Source: Bacteroidales bacterium (GTDB taxonomy: Bacteria > Bacteroidota > Bacteroidia > Bacteroidales > UBA3824). From it: a stretch of 37,953 bases of DNA. Both the position numbers and the translations under genes were made by a program. The notes below the pieces were generated by a model. The model saw only the letters and a list, made by a program, of their open reading frames with translations, was not told where the DNA came from and ran no database searches. Positions 35,209 through 37,953 of this stretch are shown piece after piece (position 1 is the first letter of the stretch; the number at the start of each line of letters is the position of its first letter). The DNA lies in the NCBI GenBank assembly GCA_017960885.1, contig JAGCYI010000162.1:1-37953 (forward strand). The letters are read 5' to 3'.

Positions 35209-36729
35209 TTAGTTACCCAATGCTTCAATTCTTTCTTTGAGCTCTTTTGCCTTGTCGTACTCTCCCATCTGTACGTGAAGCATACGGAGGTTTGCAAGTA
35301 CGTCGCGGTTGTTGGGCTGAAGTTCAAGAGCCTTCTCAAAATGCTGGATCGACTCTTTGCATGCTGCTTTCTGCTCAGCCTGTTTTGCTGCTGCTTTAGA
35401 ACCGTCTTTGTCTTCTGAGGGAGCTATAAGGCTTGCCTCTTTCTTAGCCATGTCAGATTTGTCGTAAGCAACAAGTCCGAGGTTGAAATATGCGGGGAAA
35501 TACTTAGCATCTTTCTTAGTGATATCTTTGTATGTATTTTCTGCTTTTGCAACCTGAGCGTCGAATTCTTTTCTCAATGCTTGTGCCTCGTCTAATTTAG
35601 CCTGTGAAGCTGCTGTGAGACGGTCGTTCTCTTTCTGGTTGGTGCGGTTTCTGAAGGCGAGTTTCTTAAGTGAGTCGGCTTCGTTGCGCAATTTCAAGTA
35701 GTTGTCTTTGGCTTTGGTGTACTGGTCAACGTAGATGCTTGCTTTTACACCAAATACGCTAAGGTTGTCGGGATATTTCTCGATAGCCTTGTTCAAGTAT
35801 GTTTCAGCCTTGTCGTACTCTTTTTCTGCTGTGTAGTAGTTGATTACGTCGTAGAGAAGGCTCTCTTCCTGAGGATATTTAGCATAGGCATCCTGGATAA
35901 TTTTGAGCGCCTCGTCTTTCTTGCCCTCGTCCATCTTGATGAGATAGAGCTGGTGATAACTACGGCCTACTTCGTATTTCTGTTCGATGCTCGAATTAAA
36001 GAATTTCTTAGCCTTGTCGTAATTCTTTGCCTGATAAGCCGACAAACCTCCGTAATATGCAATCATACCTTCAATTGAAGATGTGTCTTTGGGGTCTTTC
36101 GGGAAATCTGAAAGTGCGAGGGCTTTCTCAAAGTCAGCAGCAGCAGCGTCGTATTTCTGCAACAGGTATTTGTTGATACCGTTGTTGGTGTAGATCTGCT
36201 TGATGTTTTTGATACCATCGATAGTCGACTTTTTAGACTTTACAGCACCTTTGGGGTCTAAGTCGCAAGCCTTGCGGTAAGCCTCAACAGCCTTGTCGAG
36301 TGCGTTGTCGTCGGGAGTTACGATCTCTTCCCAATACTGAACCTGATTGTCCTGTACGTAGAATTTGATTGTAGGATACTCCCAAATCTCTATCCCATCG
36401 GCACCAGGTTTCTTAGATGTAGGATTACCAACGAGGATTTCCAAGTTGGAGAACATGTTTTTCTGCGACTTTGCGGCTTCCATACCAGCGTAAACGCCTT
36501 TGATATTTACAGTTGCAGCATCAGTGAATACTTTAGCACGGTTTTCCCAAGTGGCTACTTTGGCTGAGCTTTTGGGATTCTGAATGTCGGCATCACTCTT
36601 CGCAATTTTTGCTTTTGCGTCGTTGATGTTTTTCTGCAAATCAGCAGCCGACGCTCCTGAGATGTTTTGCGCAAATGATGTGCTTGCCGCCAATGCAAAT
36701 GCGCTCAAAGTTAAAATTAGTCTTTTCAT
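35209..36729 (-). CDS. Exported TPR-repeat protein downstream of gyrA
   Basis: A 506-residue protein with signal peptide (AASTSFAQ, cleavage near 21) and tetratricopeptide repeats through most of its length, for example SAYQAKNYDKAKKFFN, AEKEYDKAETYLNKAIEKYP and HFEKALELQPNNRDVLANL. A Lys/Glu/Gln-rich coiled-coil-like stretch lies around 345-395. It is predicted to be periplasmic or outer-membrane-associated, where TPR proteins act as scaffolds. It begins 28 bp after the gyrA stop and is followed by a terminator, so it is probably co-transcribed with gyrA. No enzymatic domain is visible. Confidence 0.92.
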   Translation of the reverse strand: MKRLILTLSAFALAASTSFAQNISGASAADLQKNINDAKAKIAKSDADIQNPKSSAKVATWENRAKVFTDAATVNIKGVYAGMEAAKSQKNMFSNLEILVGNPTSKKPGADGIEIWEYPTIKFYVQDNQVQYWEEIVTPDDNALDKAVEAYRKACDLDPKGAVKSKKSTIDGIKNIKQIYTNNGINKYLLQKYDAAAADFEKALALSDFPKDPKDTSSIEGMIAYYGGLSAYQAKNYDKAKKFFNSSIEQKYEVGRSYHQLYLIKMDEGKKDEALKIIQDAYAKYPQEESLLYDVINYYTAEKEYDKAETYLNKAIEKYPDNLSVFGVKASIYVDQYTKAKDNYLKLRNEADSLKKLAFRNRTNQKENDRLTAASQAKLDEAQALRKEFDAQVAKAENTYKDITKKDAKYFPAYFNLGLVAYDKSDMAKKEASLIAPSEDKDGSKAAAKQAEQKAACKESIQHFEKALELQPNNRDVLANLRMLHVQMGEYDKAKELKERIEALGN

Positions 36730-36757
36730 TTGTGTAAATATTAATATAAAATACTAG

Positions 36758-37953
36758 TTATTGTTCGTTGTTTTCTTCTTCCTGTTCAGAAGACTGTTCT
36801 GTTTGATTTTCAGCGTTTTCGGGAGTATCGGTTACTTCGCCTTCAACACCTTCGGCGTTTTCAAGATCCTCCTCGTCTTCACCGGGAACTACGGCTATTG
36901 AGGCTATGGAGTCTTTCTTGCCGATGTTGATGAGCCTTACGCCCTGAGTTGCACGCGACGATGTGGGTATCGTGTTCACTTTCAAGCGGATGGCTATGCC
37001 CGATTTATTGATAATCATAAGGTCGTCGTCGTCGGTAACTTTCTCGATGGCAATAAGTTTGCCGGTCTTGTCGGTAACGTTGATGGTTTTTACACCCTTG
37101 CCGCCGCGACTTGTCTGACGATATTCTTCAAGGTCGGAACGTTTGCCGTAGCCGTTTTCAGATACCACAAGGATATTCTCGCTTGTATTCTGTTCGTCGG
37201 CAATAACCATGCCTACTGCTTCGTCGCCTTCGGGAACAGTTACTCCCCTAACGCCCGACGCAGTACGTCCCATAGGTCTAACGTCTGATTCTTTGAACCT
37301 TACAGCCTTGCCTCCCTTAACACCTATAATAATGTCGTTTTCGCCGTTGGTGAGTTTCGCCTCCAAAAGCGTGTCGCCTTCGCGAACGTTAATGGCGTTG
37401 ATACCGTTGGCGCGGGGACGAGAATACTCGCTCAACTGGGTCTTCTTGATTACGCCCTTCTTGGTGCAGAGCACGATGAAATTGTTGGTGATGTACTCCT
37501 CGTCGGTGAGGGTTTTAACATTGATGTATGCCTTAACGCTGTCGTCGGCTTCGATGTTAAGTACGTTCTGAATAGCGCGTCCCTTTGAATTTTTGTTACC
37601 TTCGGGTATCTCGTACACTTTGAGCCAGAAGCACTTGCCTTTTTCGGTGAAGAACAGCATAGTGTTGTGGTTGGTGGCAGAGAACATGTGGCGGATAAAA
37701 TCTTCGTCGCGTGTGGTGCTGCCTTTTGAGCCTCGTCCACCACGGTTTTGAGTGCGGAATTCGGCAAGCGGAGTACGTTTGATGTATCCGAGGTTTGAAA
37801 TCGTTACCACAACGTCTTCATCGGCGTAGAAATCTTCGGGGTTGAAGTTTTCCGATGCGGTGTATTCGATAGTGGTGCGGCGTTCGTCGTGATATTTTTC
37901 TTTAATTTCGAGCAACTCGTTTTTGATAACTTCCATCTGTTTGTCGCGGTTTG
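36758..37953 (-). CDS. gyrA: DNA gyrase subunit A, C-terminal part (truncated by window edge)
   Basis: The frame is open to the right edge (reading NRDKQ before the Met at 37936), so only the C-terminal half is present. It is the DNA-wrapping beta-pinwheel: blades such as VVVTISNLGYIKRTPL, IVLCTKKGVIKKTQL, DIIIGVKGGKAVRF, ILVVSENGYGKRSDL and DLMIINKSGIAIRL. The GyrA box is seen as QNRGGRG in the first blade, which supports true gyrase over topoisomerase IV. A strongly acidic tail of about 40 residues (Glu, Asp, Asn, Gln) ends the protein. GyrA introduces negative supercoils together with GyrB. Confidence 0.96.
   Translation of the reverse strand, partial: NRDKQMEVIKNELLEIKEKYHDERRTTIEYTASENFNPEDFYADEDVVVTISNLGYIKRTPLAEFRTQNRGGRGSKGSTTRDEDFIRHMFSATNHNTMLFFTEKGKCFWLKVYEIPEGNKNSKGRAIQNVLNIEADDSVKAYINVKTLTDEEYITNNFIVLCTKKGVIKKTQLSEYSRPRANGINAINVREGDTLLEAKLTNGENDIIIGVKGGKAVRFKESDVRPMGRTASGVRGVTVPEGDEAVGMVIADEQNTSENILVVSENGYGKRSDLEEYRQTSRGGKGVKTINVTDKTGKLIAIEKVTDDDDLMIINKSGIAIRLKVNTIPTSSRATQGVRLINIGKKDSIASIAVVPGEDEEDLENAEGVEGEVTDTPENAENQTEQSSEQEEENNEQ

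Overview
The window looks like chromosomal DNA from a Bacteroidales-type member of the Bacteroidota. The signs are a SusC-like TonB-dependent receptor, many short outer-membrane beta-barrels and SpII lipoproteins, promoters of the TTTG / TAnnTTTG type, few recognisable Shine-Dalgarno sequences, and a gyrA gene with a signal-peptide TPR gene just downstream. I see no rRNA, tRNA, CRISPR array, insertion sequence or prophage. Most genes are housekeeping or envelope genes; the interest is in some unusual combinations.

Left part (1-10.2 kb). A thiamine salvage cassette comes first: the 3' part of a TonB-dependent receptor, a PnuC-family (PnuT-like) permease and thiamine pyrophosphokinase. It runs tail-to-tail into a MATE exporter. 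Six tandem paralogous outer-membrane beta-barrel genes follow, split by a strong terminator. They run tail-to-tail into a NarL/LuxR-type regulator whose receiver domain has lost its phosphorylation residues. A lone lipoprotein gene comes next.

Centre (10.2-22 kb). A flavodoxin-ferredoxin (EFR1-type) protein, coaD with a PflX-like radical SAM gene, and two tandem chemoreceptors that end in CheR-tether-like pentapeptides. Then, on the minus strand, a membrane-anchored TPR protein, ribosomal protein L19 and an S9 peptidase. A GH18 chitinase-like lipoprotein follows on the plus strand.

Right-centre (22-28.7 kb). A tight four-gene unit with a good promoter encodes a soluble REC-histidine kinase, metal-type KdsA, a fusion of a TalC/fructose-6-phosphate-aldolase-like domain to a KdsD-like CBS pair, and an enlarged KdsC-like HAD phosphatase. 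The unit has the form of a Kdo (or related ulosonate) pathway in which the usual sugar-phosphate isomerase domain of KdsD is replaced by a divergent Schiff-base aldolase. This is my leading candidate for an undescribed system. It ends 3 bp from a convergent Hpt phosphotransfer gene that is translationally coupled (TAATG) to clpC.

Right part (28.7-38 kb). A lipoprotein; a unit of a CarboxypepD_reg-like protein, an LpxL-like acyltransferase and a ComF-like protein; an acidic-tethered lipoprotein; and a ComEC-like channel with no metallo-beta-lactamase domain and an apparent 5' frameshift. A 680-bp noncoding stretch with a thrice-repeated motif follows, then a TPR protein and the 3' part of gyrA.
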